64,000 bases of DNA from Platerodrilus igneus (Eukaryota; Arthropoda; Insecta; Coleoptera; Lycidae): assembly GCA_036346225.1 (NCBI GenBank), contig JARFIW010000500.1, positions 4,898,001 to 4,962,000 of the forward strand, in the 5' to 3' direction. The notes under the pieces are model-generated. The model had not been told where the DNA came from and did not search any database. It saw only the letters and a list, made by a program, of their open reading frames with translations. The position numbers and the translations under genes were made by a program. Of the stretch, positions 1 to 11,215 are shown piece by piece (positions within the stretch are counted from its first letter, which is position 1; every line of letters begins with the position of its first letter).

Positions 1-1437
1 GCGTCAGAAATTTAAGCTACGTGCATTGACGTAGCCTGGCAAAAAAAACAAAAAAAAAAGAAATGAACCGGGCTCAATCGGCGAGTGGACGGGGTATTAT
101 ACCTACAACAAAAATTAAGGGAGACCTGAAATGAAGAAAGAAAATTACACATATTCATTCATACTCAAAACACAACACATCAACAAAAGAAACCTATAAT
201 TAAATACAATATGTACACGCAATAAATAATTACACACTAAATCTAAAAAAAATATCAATCAAAAGAACAAATCTTTTTTTTTTTAAATGATGAGCTGCCG
301 GTTTTAGGTTAGTGTAGATTAAGTTTCAACAAAAAAAAAGAAATTAAGCGAAATTACCCCTCTAAAACCAACAGCTCTAAATCAGCATGGTAAATTTAAA
401 ACTAAGTATATACATCTAATAGCAACACCATTTTCAAACGTGCCAGCAAGCCTTCAAATCATTTTCACTTTAATAAGTTGTACACTCTTACTTATTTAAA
501 GCCAATAGTAATGCATTTATATAGTGTCAATAAATCTCAAACTAATTCACTAATTGTTGTCTAAACGGATTAAATTTAGGAATGCATGAGCTTAAACCGA
601 AAATCCCAACCGTAATCCCAATCGTAAATAATGGAGAAAGAAAACAGTCACTCTCGAAGTTGCTGACGTCGGGGTTGAGTCACTAGCTGGTCCACGGCGA
701 CGAGTAAGTGGACCTACACCCAGAAAGAACGTACTTGGCCTCCCCTTACAGCAAGGGACGGCCATTTATCGTGGCTTTAAGGCCACCCGAAGATGCTAGA
801 GCAATTACCAGTAAAAATTTATATAATTTCGACAAAAAATACAATTTTCTAAAAACCCTAATTATTTACCACGCCCTATTGCGTGCGCGAAATTTTCATA
901 ACGAAAAACGGAAACAACCAAACATTTCTACACGTATCTCCGTTGTGTAGATAGGAAAGCAAATAAAATCAAATTCGTTCAGCCAGTGACCAGAGTTCAA
1001 AGTAATATTTCTATTCAGAATTAACCGGAAAAACACAGTTTATATTGGGATAATACACAGCTTGAATTCGACGAATTTTTCCGACGGAAAACACATAAGA
1101 AGCAATTATCGGATACTTGGAACACATAATAAACTATCTGGGTATAGCGTAATCTTTACGTTAGGGAATTCTGGGAAGTAGAATTTATTCTTAATTAGCG
1201 AAAGTATTTACCAAGTAAAATATACAGGATATTTAATTTATCTAATAAAGTTTCGTTTTAGAAGCAAAGTGGATTTTAGTTGAAAATTATTAGCCAGCGT
1301 ACTTCTTTTTAATTATGAATCGGCGCTTTTATTTAACCGTAGACATGGAATTTAGATAACCGGATAATTAATTAACAAAGGATTTGAGTTGAAAATTATT
1401 GTAAATAAAATAACCAATTATTGCCGAAAATGAACGT
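1..1437 (-). repeat. 1.4-kb dispersed repeat, copy 1 (runs off the left edge)
   Basis: The reverse complement of this interval is collinear, with moderate divergence, with 54406-55870. Matching landmarks are the stretch around 62-110 (facing 55720-55780), 655-790 (facing 55080-55205), 850-925 (facing 54950-55050), 1060-1200 (facing 54690-54830) and 1330-1437 (facing 54406-54530). The inner end on the minus strand reads GTTACGTTCATTTTCGGC, close to the plus-strand start TGTTACGTTTAGTTGCCGC of copy 2. A TGTTACG start is typical of many Ty3/gypsy LTRs, so a very long LTR is possible, but a terminal inverted repeat of a large DNA element is also possible. The copy continues beyond base 1. The 80-codon plus-strand frame at 708-950 lies inside the repeat and has no recognisable product. 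Confidence 0.75.
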
Positions 1438-3207
1438 AACTACCTATTGGAGCTCCTTATCACAAAAACCAGTAGCTCAATACACACATATTGCAAGCTC
1501 GCTTTAAGATATATTTCTTTAAATTAAAAACCTATATATTTAAAAAACCGCCACGTCTTGGGCATCAAACCTTTTATCATAAAATGATGAAAAACTACGT
1601 TGTATTAAAAAAATGTCTCACCAATAAAAAAAGGCTTTGAACTTGAGTGCCAAATATACTGTAAGGGGTAAAATGTGCATAACGTGATTAAATTTTGATT
1701 TAACCAGAAGTGGCAGGGACGCCGTAATAATATAAAGGGCGCGTCGGCTAACTGCAGTGGTGCGAGAGTGGGTTCCTAGGGAAAAAATTGGAAAAGAAAA
1801 TAATGAAAAATGAAGAAATACACAACAATAAATAACATGGTCCCGATACAAAAATTCTACTCTACATTACCATTTACACCCAAAGGTTTTTATACTACTG
1901 TCAAAATCGAGGGGCACTTAACATATAAACAGTTAAACCCTATCTTCTTATGTATCTTTTCATTATCCTTTCCAAAATACTTTAATACCAACCCCTACAT
2001 ATTTCTTAGTATTTTAAACTAATAACATTATTTTTAAATTTAATTACAATACCTTTCGCCGGAAATCATTAATTAAACAATAAAAACAATAACCACTGTG
2101 ATGTTCAATTAATGTCGTACGCCATAAAATATCAACCAATTTACGCCCACACTCACAGATAAGTTATACCGAATTATAAACAAGTGTATACTATTGCTTA
2201 CAGTTTGATTAAGATATTATAAGGTTCAGAATGTCCAAACCACGCATGCTTTTCATATTGATAATAACGTAACTCTTTCTTTTTCCATTTTTCGAACGAC
2301 AGCTTCAACCCAACCCAAAATTTCAACTTAAATGCGGGATGAACTTAAACTACCCAAATCTCCACCCTTTTCAAACGATTACGACGATAATAATTCCACT
2401 CTCAAGTGCATAAAAAATACCTCGCTTGCCGCGAGAGCAGGTTCACATATTGTACCGTATGCCGCGTTTTTATTGTCTCTGCGAGACATCCATCTTTAAT
2501 GTTTCTTGCAGCTGCGTTACATTGAACGCTATCTCTAACTGAACCTCACGTCAATCCCCTACCATGCAGTCATGTCCGCCCTCAATTACATGAGTGTCTA
2601 CCTACACGTCAATGTTTACTTATTACTGGTTCTCAAAAAACTAACTTTGAGTCTCCGTCGAATGTAATTATTGTTCTTTAGTTTCCTTTCTACTTCGTAT
2701 GTTGTCGATGATTTCCATGCTACCGCACAATCTTGTTAATGAGTTTAAGACAAATAACACGCGGAAGTGTGTGTCATCATGTAATTTACGTAGGTTTATA
2801 TTTTTATCTTTTTGTCTGAAAGCACGTAAAATAAATACATTGTAAGGTATTGAATGAAAAGATTAAGTCATCTCTGTAGGTTTACACTTATGCATTCCCA
2901 TTGCACGCCGTCTGGTTAGTAACATTGTATTAAAGTATACATGTGGTTTCTTTTTGTAATTGCAACCATGTAATATTAAAATGAATTCATTCAACTAACA
3001 TTTCCATAAGCTCGTATTTTGGGTGAATATTAACGAATTCCTTACTTTTACTTAATAATTCTGAAAGCTTTCTAAAAACACTACATGCTTCCACCACAAA
3101 ATTTTACGGATATAATTGGTTTGTTTACACTTGTGTGGTTTAAAATAATTTACAACCTTGAGTTGAGTTCCAATATGTATTTAATAGAAATAAAACAATT
3201 ATGCTTG

Positions 3208-3450
3208 TTATGGTATTCCATGCAGACAAAAAGGAAAAGTAAAGTACGCAAAGAAAATCGCCGTACCGAATACTGCAACAAAAAATGAATCCAAAGAAGG
3301 CCATGCTAGCTAAAAAATTGTAGAGCGAGATGGGTCACAAAGAAAGAAAATAAAACTTTAAATTAGGATTTTTAATTACAAAGCCTCTATTAAAAAACAT
3401 GTTTCAAGAAGACGAAACTAACCCGCGTAGAAAACAACATTTCTCCAAAA
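3208..3450 (+). repeat. SINE body fragment, copy A-1
   Basis: The block starts near the motif gtattccatgcagacaaaaa and runs through gtaaagtacgcaaagaaaat to the tail motif aaattaggatttttaatt and the following 60 bases. The same block occurs on the plus strand at 3708, 10727, 11022, 19869 and 20156, and on the minus strand inside 6540-6873, 13450-13787 and 22600-22919. Only the minus-strand copies have a tRNA-like head, so this is a 5'-truncated or diverged copy. Confidence 0.6.
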
Positions 3451-3707
3451 CATATCCCGAAGGATTTGCAACATTTGCTATGGATACTAAGTCCACATAT
3501 GAACTTAAAAACCAACAAATACACTGTTTCGTATACAACATAAACTTATCACTAGCAGCTACTCAGAAAGCTGGCAGAATTGCAAAGTTACTCTCCCTAC
3601 AATCACAATGTAAATAATTACAAAGCTGTGCTCGTCAAAAATTTACATCAAAATGAAATAATTGCTCAGAAACGGGTCTTTCTTTGCAATTGATTGTAAT
3701 TTTATAA

Positions 3708-3900
3708 ATGTCAGGTATTCCGTGCAAACAAGAAAGAACGCAGTAAAGTAACTAAAAACAATCGCCTACACCGAATAGCGCAACCAATCGGGGACAGAAT
3801 GGTAGAACCGAAATCCAAAAGAATTATATTTTGGGATAGCTCAAAAACTTCGTAGAGTGGGGTGGATGATACAGAAAGAAAAATTGAAAATCTCAATAAG
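3708..3900 (+). repeat. SINE body fragment, copy A-2
   Basis: This is a more diverged copy of the block at 3208-3450 (landmarks ccgtgcaaacaagaaagaac and gatagctcaaaaacttcgta). It ends at ctcaataag, exactly where the Penelope remnant begins. In copies B and C the same position reads ctcaataagtagttgtatt, which shows the uninterrupted sequence. Confidence 0.5.
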
Positions 3901-4302
3901 CCCGCAAATAAAATTTCACAAATATTAATAACTCCAAAAGATCAAGAAAAAAGTTTTAAAGCCCCAGGCGTATATAGTATACCGTGCAGCTGTGGTTTAG
4001 TGTACATAAGAGAAACAGGAAGGTCAGTGCAGACTAGACTAAACGAGCATAAGCGATGCTTAAGAACAAGTCAGTACAATTGCTCAGCAGTGGCCGAACA
4101 CCAACACGAAACATGCCATACCATTAACTTTGACACGACAAAACTAATTGCCAGAATTCCATTTTTCTACAGGAGAAAAATCAGAGAATTTATAGAAATT
4201 ATTAAAAATTCTAACAATTTAAACAAAGACGATGGCTACTACCTTTCTCCCATTTGGAAAACGAGCCTATGTTCACAAAAGCAGAACCGTAACGTTCACT
4301 AA
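3901..4302 (+). pseudogene. Penelope-like element GIY-YIG endonuclease (C-terminal fragment)
   Basis: The open frame begins at an ATG in the flank (3862), but element-derived sequence starts at about 3901, so that start is not the native one. About 40 residues in, the frame shows GVYSIPCSCG, then YIRETGRS and LNEHKR. This is the GIY-YIG signature with the Tyr, Arg and downstream His typical of the nuclease that follows the reverse transcriptase in Penelope-like elements. In that family the nuclease nicks target DNA to prime reverse transcription. The glycine usually found in the YIGETGR motif is Arg here. The frame stays open to a stop at 4300-4302, about 134 residues from the element boundary, but the reverse transcriptase domain is absent and the copy cannot be autonomous. 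Family assignment is by motif recognition and is fairly secure. Confidence 0.8.
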
Positions 4303-4530
4303 TCCGTTACACATTCCTCTCTATTCATGATCACTCAAGCATCAAGTTCTCACTCTATATAAACCACCACTTTTGCTACTTTCACCAGTTACTTTGCCAC
4401 AAGACACCTTTTGGCTTAAATGGTTGATGAGTCTGCTAATTCAGAAGTATCTCTTCATACTTTTTACACTTGTCAAATTAATATTTTATCATTCTTATTT
4501 TTTATTATTATTATTATTTCATTTTTTTGT

Positions 4531-4570
4531 CCTGATGAAGCCCCTTTGAAAAGTGGGCGAAACGTCGACC
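4531..4570 (+). ncRNA. Hammerhead-ribozyme-like core of a Penelope element
   Basis: CTGATGA (4532-4538) is followed by a GCCC...GGGC helix II candidate and then GAAAC (4559-4563) and gtcgac. This is the conserved core order of a hammerhead ribozyme (CUGAUGA, stem II, GAAA, stem III strand). I could not find the partner strand completing stem III with a cleavable UH site nearby, so self-cleavage is not shown. Hammerhead motifs are established in Penelope-like terminal repeats, and the GIY-YIG frame lies just upstream. Confidence 0.5.
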
Positions 4571-5814
4571 TTAGGTTATAAAATGACACGGTCCCAATCC
4601 GGAACCATAAATATTTACTAACAAGTATTAACTAGCAAGTTGTTAACGTTAACATTAATGTACACAGACAAGGAAACAGTAAAAAATGCTCCAACGCAAC
4701 CTTGGGGTTAACTAGTTGTGACCTTAACAATAATTGCATAAGTGTTCGTGCATTTGGTAACGTACAGCCTGCAATTTATTGCGAAATCAACAAAAAAATG
4801 TCTATCTTTTAAAACAGCAACACAAGTAAAGCAAACAAAAAAACTGTACCTTAAGCAATCGGCTTCCTTGGTACCATCTTTGAGGAAATGCAGCTTGCAT
4901 TTGTGGATAAGCGGCATGCTGGATGACCCAATCTAACTATAGTAGAACACTTCGTACAACAACGCATTCTAAAATCGCGACTTACAGCGCTCAAAGAACG
5001 TTGTATAGAATTGGAATAGAATACACAAGAAAAGAGTCGAATAAATAATAGAATTAAAAGAAAGTAAAAATATGTTCCAGACAATAACGGCAAAGTATTC
5101 CTACAATGCAAGCAAACAGACGATAACCATTTCCATTGATTTTGTGTTCGCATGGGAAAGCAAAATATATTTTATAACAACCAAGCGAGTATGCAATCTT
5201 GCATACTGCCAACGAAAACACAAGGTATAACCGGTTGTCTGACTTTAAAAATGAATAGAAATTTGTATTATTATTGATCCACGCTACGGGAATACCAAAA
5301 ATGAACTAATTAGGGGGGGGGGCGATTTTATTACCAATAAAACTCAAGCGGCCGAACACGTGTAGATATAATGAAGTACGTTTCCTCAGTATTAATCATT
5401 AAAATCTTTTATATTCGTACAAGGCAGTTGTTTCGAACATGGTTCGTAGAATAAACTATTGGAAATAGAAAGCGTATTTCAAGGCTACAGAAACTATTAA
5501 AGTGGTTTGAAGAGAAGTAAATACTTGCAAGTTTTGACAAATTTCCAAGGTCAGTTTCGAACCTTTTAGAAGTGGTTTAACGATGAGCGATATATCAAGG
5601 AATTTGAAAACGCGGTGAAGGATATATTCCACGCATACCTATTGCTTAAAACACTTGGATAATTTTATAGGACGTTTTAATACGTATTTATTGAATTTGT
5701 TAAATGACAAGCTTGTATAATTTGAGAGTAAATAAAAAGGGTTTAGATTAGCATCTTTAAGAGGTAGATGGAAATTAATGCAAAATCAATCGTTTTGACA
5801 ATTTTAACATAACA

Positions 5815-6515
5815 TATTTATACATTTTTGATTTATGTTAAACCAAATGTTACCCTCAATCATAATATTTATTTAAAAAACGAACACTAAAAATATATAG
5901 TGAATCGCTTACAATCACTACTTTCCATCCTAATATTTACATAAAACAGCAATTAAAAAATGATATAGTGAACTGTTTTCAATAACTTGTTGAATCCAAT
6001 ATTAAATTTTTGATATCAAAATAATCATAAAACCCATAAACTTACATTTTGTACACAAGTAACACTTGAGAAGTAAATACAAAAAATGTAACGGTAAACT
6101 ACAGCAATAAAAAAACCATCCACAGGGCGAATTGCATTTCGCTGCAGCTGTAACAAAAAAAATTATGTAAAAACATCGCACATAAATAACATTGTACTCA
6201 ACATTTTTTCCTACAGCTGCAGCAAAATGCATATGGTTTCTTTCTTTTATTGCTGTAGTTTACTGTTATCAAAAGTCACTTGTAGACAATATGTAAGTAT
6301 ATGGTTTTCGTGACTATTATTATATCAAACATTTAATATGGGGTTAAACAAGTGACTGAAAATGTTCACTACATAATTTTTTTTAATTGCTATTTTATGT
6401 TAATGGATGGAGAGCATTGACTGAAAGCGACTCATTACATATTTTTATTTACTGTTTTTTTATAAGTATTATGATTGGAGGAAACATTTGGTTTATGGTA
6501 AGGCAGAAAAGTATA
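5815..6515. repeat. Long imperfect palindrome, copy A
   Basis: Two arms of roughly 300 bases pair around a centre near 6150-6190. Left landmarks and right-arm partners are: aaaccaaatgttaccctc (5842) with the reverse complement of ggaggaaacatttggttt (6477); catcctaatatttacataaa (5926) with the complement of 6395-6415; cataaacttacattttgtac (6036) with the complement of 6285-6305; gtaaactacagcaataaa (6092) with tttattgctgtagtttac (6245). The arms are diverged, so this is an old foldback element or inverted duplication. If transcribed it would fold into a long hairpin. It recurs in copies B and C. Confidence 0.75.
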
Positions 6516-6539
6516 AACTTTATTTGGGTAGATTTTTAT

Positions 6540-6873
6540 ACTGTGTAAATTCTTCGGGATGTTTTTGAAAAATGCTTTCTGTGCTGGTTGGTTCCCTTTC
6601 CTGTAACATACTTTCTTTAAGTAGTGGTTAATGAATAAAATTCCTAATTTGAGGTTTTTATTTTTTTTGTGACCTCTACGTCTTTTTAGCTATTGCGGCC
6701 ATTTTTGGATTTTATTTTTGTTGCGGTATTTGGTGCGGACAATTTTCTTTGCTTACTTTACTTTTTTGACTGCAAAGAATAACGTAGCATAATTTGTCGT
6801 TCAGCGTGGGAATCAATGCTACGACCTTAAAATAAATATTCTCATGCTTCACTGACTGAGCTAGCGGCACCCA
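6540..6873 (-). mobile_element. tRNA-derived SINE, copy A
   Basis: On the minus strand the head reads TAGCTCAGTCAGT (complement of 6851-6863), a good polymerase III A box, followed by a degenerate B box at 6808-6826 (ending GATTCCC). Together they resemble a tRNA with a Lys-type layout. The body then carries the motifs gtaaagtaagcaaagaaaat and aaattaggaattttatt, shared with the plus-strand SINE fragments. No functional tRNA is claimed: the B box is broken and the anticodon arm is not canonical. Confidence 0.65.
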
Positions 6874-8169
6874 AAATAGCCTTTTAGGAAGACGTACATA
6901 ACACATTATAATCTTCTGAAAAAAAATTGTTGTGATAATCAAACCACGTCTTAAACTTATTATAATCTTTGAAAAACACCAGCTTTAATGTTATATTGAA
7001 ATAGAGTAGATTTGCAGTATAAATTATAATTACATGTACTAATAAAACCTGCAGAGCAATGGAATAAGCAATCGTTTAAGTTAGAAAACAGTCGAAATTG
7101 TTAATAAAAATTTGCAACTGGCCGTGAATATAGTAAGGAATATGAAATATAATTAAGTACGAGCAAACATATTTACATGCAAGGACGACACGTAACGTGT
7201 TTGTGGTTTTAAGTTTATTATTTGAATAAAAATACTGATTTGATTGCATGTCTTGTTTTTGAACACTATTATATATGAGATTAAAATTATACAGAGTGTT
7301 TCAGTAACAAGTTTGTCCATTCAAAATAATTTTCTTTTTTTCAATTCTAATTTATTGTTAGCGTAACGCAACGCGTTACAAGGTACGGTATAAACAAACT
7401 ACATGTATGTAAATTACTGTTATCTCAAACGTCTTTGATGTATTAATTATATTTCAATCATGTACGGAAAAAAAAATTAACGTGTTGGCTATTTAAAGAG
7501 CCTTCGTGGGTCAGTATTCGACCCGCAGGTCATACGTTCGCCACCACAGCCCAAGATGATATAAATAGATAAAATTTTGTGATTCAATTCGCTTTGTATG
7601 TCATGTATAAAGCAAGTTAATTGGATTCAGATTGCTTTTGGATATGCATATATGCAGCAAAACGACTGCATTAGGCAGATAATGAAATCTCTGAAACCGC
7701 ATAGAAACGTAGAGCAATCTATTTCTCAAAAGTGCCATGTACTTAGCACAACTAAATGCGGATATGAAATACTCTTTGAAATTTAAAGATCAATTGCAAT
7801 TTAATATCCTAACGCCTCCACGTACCGTTATTGAATTCTATACAATTTTGTATTAAATGTACTATTGCATTTGCATACAATTCGATACAGGAGCGACATC
7901 ACCCTCTGACAACATGTTAAGTTCAATTTCAAGTACGAAATTAAATTTGAAGGAGTAATGTGAAGACAGTAAAAATGAACCTCGATGATACTGTTTAGTA
8001 ACACCTCGTTTAATTAAAGAAACATTGTTTAATCTTTACTTCTTTTCAGATATAAACAAGTTGAGAAAAACTCCTCTTACTTTTGCTCTTATTTTGTTTT
8101 TCAATATTAAATAAAACAACAACAATTTAGCAGTAACCTGTGTTTGACTTTTAAAACGTTGTGTAATCT

Positions 8170-9205
8170 TTGACGTTTGTGGCAACACCCACTCAGGATC
8201 TACATTATTCTCATCATCACTAAGTCTTCACTTTTTGAACTGGTTGAACGCATACCTCCATTGTTCCCTATTCTGAGTTAACCTACACATTTCCCTGAAA
8301 TTCCCACAACCCACATCTTACACTATCTGTGTATAGTAATCTAATTTAAGTGTAGCTCTACCGCTCATTTTTTTTTCTCTGCTTCTAATATATTCCGCAT
8401 TATTTCCACATGCCTCAGAACGCGTTCTTCTATTTTTTTAATATTTTTCACATATTTATTTTTGCCTCTACTAATGCTAGAACTTCTTTGTTCTTAATTT
8501 TGTCTGTTCATGATATCTTTATCATACGTCTGTACCATTTCATCAACACATTTCAAAAATTTCTATCTTTTTTGTGCCCGCTTCTACTACTGTTCACGTT
8601 TCACAGCCATACAGAGCTGTGCTCCACACATAAGCTTTTAACAATTTTTTCCTTGTTTCTATATTTGTTGCCTTCGAACATAGCAGCTGTTCTTTCTTGT
8701 TAAATGCAGAACGCCCTTATGCTAATCCTTTTTATATCGTTTGCATTTTTCTCGTTTCCTATTTTTTTATTATGGTTTTTGACTTATTTTCCTCCCCTTT
8801 ACATACCAGTACTTCTGTTTTACTTTTGTTGATTTTCACATACTGTATCGCTCTGTTAGAACTGTTTCCATTTTATTAAAAGCTACGTTTAACTCTTCCT
8901 TGCTTGTTCCTAATACCGTTCATTTACATTTCCAATGCTCCACCCGAAGGTACTACATTGGCCAGGAGGCGAGTTTTTTGTTGCCTGGAAATTTAGAATT
9001 TTGCCGAACCCTTGCCGTTTCAGGCAAGGTAGGGATCTTTAACGTGCGTGACAACACTCACACACGGGACCTCCATTTAACCTCTCATCCGAACGAGGGC
9101 GTAATATTTGTGAAAATGCTCACCTGCCATTTTCAAGCAGTCGGCCGTGTTGTTCCTAATACCGCTATATCATCTGCAAATCTAAGTATATCAATCGTTT
9201 ATCTT
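8170..9205 (-). pseudogene. LINE reverse transcriptase, C-terminal fragment, copy A
   Basis: Read on the minus strand, the fragment begins with RFADDIAVLG at about 9190-9160; FADD is the catalytic motif of non-LTR reverse transcriptases. A 230-base retroposon (8919-9149) then interrupts it. Further down come the residues equivalent to the WSTALYGCETWT block seen clearly in copy C. It ends with the NREQWR motif near 8270 followed by a stop, the usual end of this LINE group (RTE-like or related, found throughout arthropods). Many frameshifts and stops are present. Plus-strand frames at 8410-8879 and 8900-9250 are antisense shadows. It is nearly identical to 15090-16128. Confidence 0.75.
8919..9149 (-). 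mobile_element. Short retroposon inside the LINE fragment, copy A
   Basis: The insert is bracketed by a perfect 15-base direct repeat, ttgttcctaataccg, at 8904-8918 and 9150-9164. A target-site duplication of that length is typical of LINE-mediated retroposition. The interior is more GC-rich than its surroundings (for example cggatgagaggttaaatgg on the minus strand) and resembles a short sequence dispersed in many invertebrate genomes, probably a SINE. No tRNA head was recognised. The interrupted LINE frame (FADD motif) continues on either side. Confidence 0.65.
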
Positions 9206-10332
9206 TGCATAATAATCCCATTGTTATTATCGGAAGGCTGGCGACCTTGAAAACACCTGCGTCAGCTGGGCCATATTATTAATCCAAATATAAAATTGAA
9301 ACTAGAGACCATCGATTGCTTATACAACCAGTGTTGCCAGAGCAAAAAATGCCAAACAACCAAAAGATATTTTTGTTAATAGTTCTTTGTTGGCTTTTTG
9401 ATCCTCTATAAATAAATATGGTATGAGCTCACTGTTAGATTTAATACCTTGTGAATAAAGATATTTTGATATAAATACTACTTCTGTCTTTAAGGAAAGT
9501 TTTAATTCAACATCTAAGTAATAATCGATAATGTACAAAAAGAAGTAGAGTTTCTCTTTGCTTCAAGTTTTCCCTATCTTTAAAGATAACTTCCAATCTA
9601 TATAACAAAATAATTAATGCATTTAATGGCGGGATGAATTTAAACTACCCAAATCTCCACCGTTTTCAAACGGCCACTACGATAATAATTCCGCTCTCAA
9701 GTGCATGGAAAATACCTCGCTCGGCGCGATAGCAAGTTCATATATTGTATTTTATGCCGCGTTTTTATTGTCTCTGCGAGACATCCATTTTTAATGTTCT
9801 TGCAGCTGCGTTACATTCAACGCTACGTCTAACTGAACCTCACGCCAACCCTTTACCATGCGATCATGTCCGCCATCGTCTACATGAGTGTCTTCCTACA
9901 TGTCAATGTTTACTTATTACTGATTCTCAAAAAACTAACTTTAAGCTTCAGTCGGATGTAATTATTTTCCTTAAATTCTCTTTCTACTTCGTATGTTGTC
10001 GGTGATTTCCATGTTACCGCACAATCTTGCTAATGAGTTTAAGACAAATAACACGCGGAAGTGCGTGTCATTATGTAATTTACGTAAGTTTATAGTTTTA
10101 TCTCTTTGTCTGAAACCATATATAATAAATACACTGTAGGGTATTGAATAAAAAGATTAAGTCATCTCTGTACAACTACACTTATGTACTCTCATTGCAC
10201 ACCGTCTGGTTAGTAACATTGTATTAAAGTATATCTGTGGTTTCCTTTTGTATTTACAATCATGTATATTAAATTGAATTTATTCAACTAACATTTCCAT
10301 AAGCTCATATTTAGGGTATACATTAACCAATT

Positions 10333-10790
10333 GCTTATTATTTACTTAATAATTCTAAAAGCTTTCTAAAAACATGACATACTTCTACTATGAAATTTTA
10401 AGGATATAATTGGTTTGTTTACACTTTTGTGGTTTAAAATAATTTACAACCTAGAGTTAAGTTTCAATATGTATTTAATAGAAATAAAACAATTGTTTGT
10501 TATGGTATTTCGTGCAGACAAAAAGAAAAAGTAAAGTAAGCAAAGAAAACGAATTCCTTATTATTTACTTAATAATTCTTAAAGCTTTCTAAAAAGACAA
10601 CATGCTTTCACTATGAAATTTTACAGATATAATTGGTTTGTTTAAACTTTTTTGGATTAACATAATTTACAACCTTGAGTTGTGTTCCAATATGTATTAA
10701 ATAGTATTAAAACAATTATGTTAGTTATAGTATTCCGTGCAGACAAAAAGGAAAAGTAAAGTAAGCAAAGAAAATCGCCGTACTGAATAC
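10333..10790 (+). repeat. ~225-base tandem duplication in copy B
   Basis: The block ttatttacttaataattct...ttggtttg...gcagacaaaaag occurs at about 10333-10555 and again at about 10557-10790 with a few percent divergence. C has the same duplication (about 19478-19920). Copy A has a single unit (about 3040-3290). The duplication therefore predates the B/C split or spread by conversion. Confidence 0.65.
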
Positions 10791-10985
10791 TGCAACAAAA
10801 AAGGAATTCAAAGAGGGCCGTGCTAGCTAAAAAGTCGTAGAGCAAGGTGGGTCACGAAAAAAGAAAAAGAAAATCTCAAATTAGGATTTTTATTTACAAA
10901 CCCTCTGTTAAAAGACATGTTATAAAAAGAGGAAACTAACCCGCGTAGAAAACAACATATTTCCAAAATATATCCCGAAGGATTT
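10727..10985 (+). repeat. SINE body fragment, copy B-1
   Basis: Same block as 3208-3450: gtattccgtgcagacaaaaa, gtaaagtaagcaaagaaaat and aaattaggatttttattt. Minus-strand frames here are shadows. Confidence 0.6.
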
Positions 10986-11021
10986 GCACAATATAAAAGT
11001 CTACGCAAAAATACTTTGTTA

Positions 11022-11215
11022 CGGTATTCCCTGCAGACAAGAAAGAAAGCAGTAAAGTTACTAAAGAAAATTGCCTTTACCGAACAGCGCAACCAACAGG
11101 AACAGAATGGTAGAATTAAAATCCAAAAGAATTAGATTTCGGGATATCTCAAAAACGTTGTAGAGTTGAGTGGGTAATACAGAAAAAAAATTGGAAATCT
11201 CAATAAGTAGTTGTA
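11022..11215 (+). repeat. SINE body fragment, copy B-2
   Basis: Same block as 3708-3900, ending ctcaataag. It continues uninterrupted into tagttgtattacaaac, which gives the pre-insertion state of the Penelope site in copy A. Confidence 0.5.

Larger units (their letters stand above)
3901..4618 (+). mobile_element. Penelope-like retroelement 3' remnant
   Basis: The interval interrupts copy A at a point that is continuous in B (11216) and C (20346). It contains the C-terminal GIY-YIG nuclease frame of a Penelope-like element followed by about 300 bases of 3' region. That region holds a hammerhead-type core at 4531-4570, a usual feature of the terminal repeats of Penelope-like elements. The reverse transcriptase part is missing, so the copy is 5'-truncated. 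Roughly 280 bases of flanking sequence present in B (11216-11500) are absent, so insertion came with or was followed by a deletion. Confidence 0.8.
1438..9627 (+). repeat. Tandem array, copy A of a ~9-kb unit
   Basis: This copy is directly repeated as B (9628-17409) and C (17410-25335). It begins where copy 1 of the 1.4-kb repeat ends: 1448-1620 aligns with 17424-17610. At 9625-9628 the sequence jumps to the B segment that aligns with A 2332, so the A/B junction looks like an unequal exchange between short aatgcattta/aacttaatgg-type sequences. Compared with B and C, copy A lacks the equivalent of 17896-18362 and carries a Penelope insertion at 3901-4618 in place of about 280 bases. No host gene was recognised; short frames that recur in the copies are not convincing genes. 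Confidence 0.85.

Noticed and set aside
4851..5153. A 100-codon minus-strand frame open in all three array copies (also 11742-12044 and 20905-21207)
   Set aside because: The three copies are recent and nearly identical there, so shared openness is not evidence of selection. The protein has no recognisable motif, and the reverse strand is equally open.
6712..6942. Possible tRNA genes on the minus strand at 6800-6873, 13714-13787 and 22848-22919
   Set aside because: The A box is good, but the B box is degenerate and the anticodon stem is not canonical. The sequence continues into a repeated SINE body, so these are SINE heads.
8410..9250. Plus-strand hydrophobic frames (8410-8703, 8697-8879, 8900-9250 and copies in B) as membrane proteins
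   Set aside because: They are antisense to a LINE reverse transcriptase; hydrophobicity comes from the T-rich complement of an A-rich coding strand.
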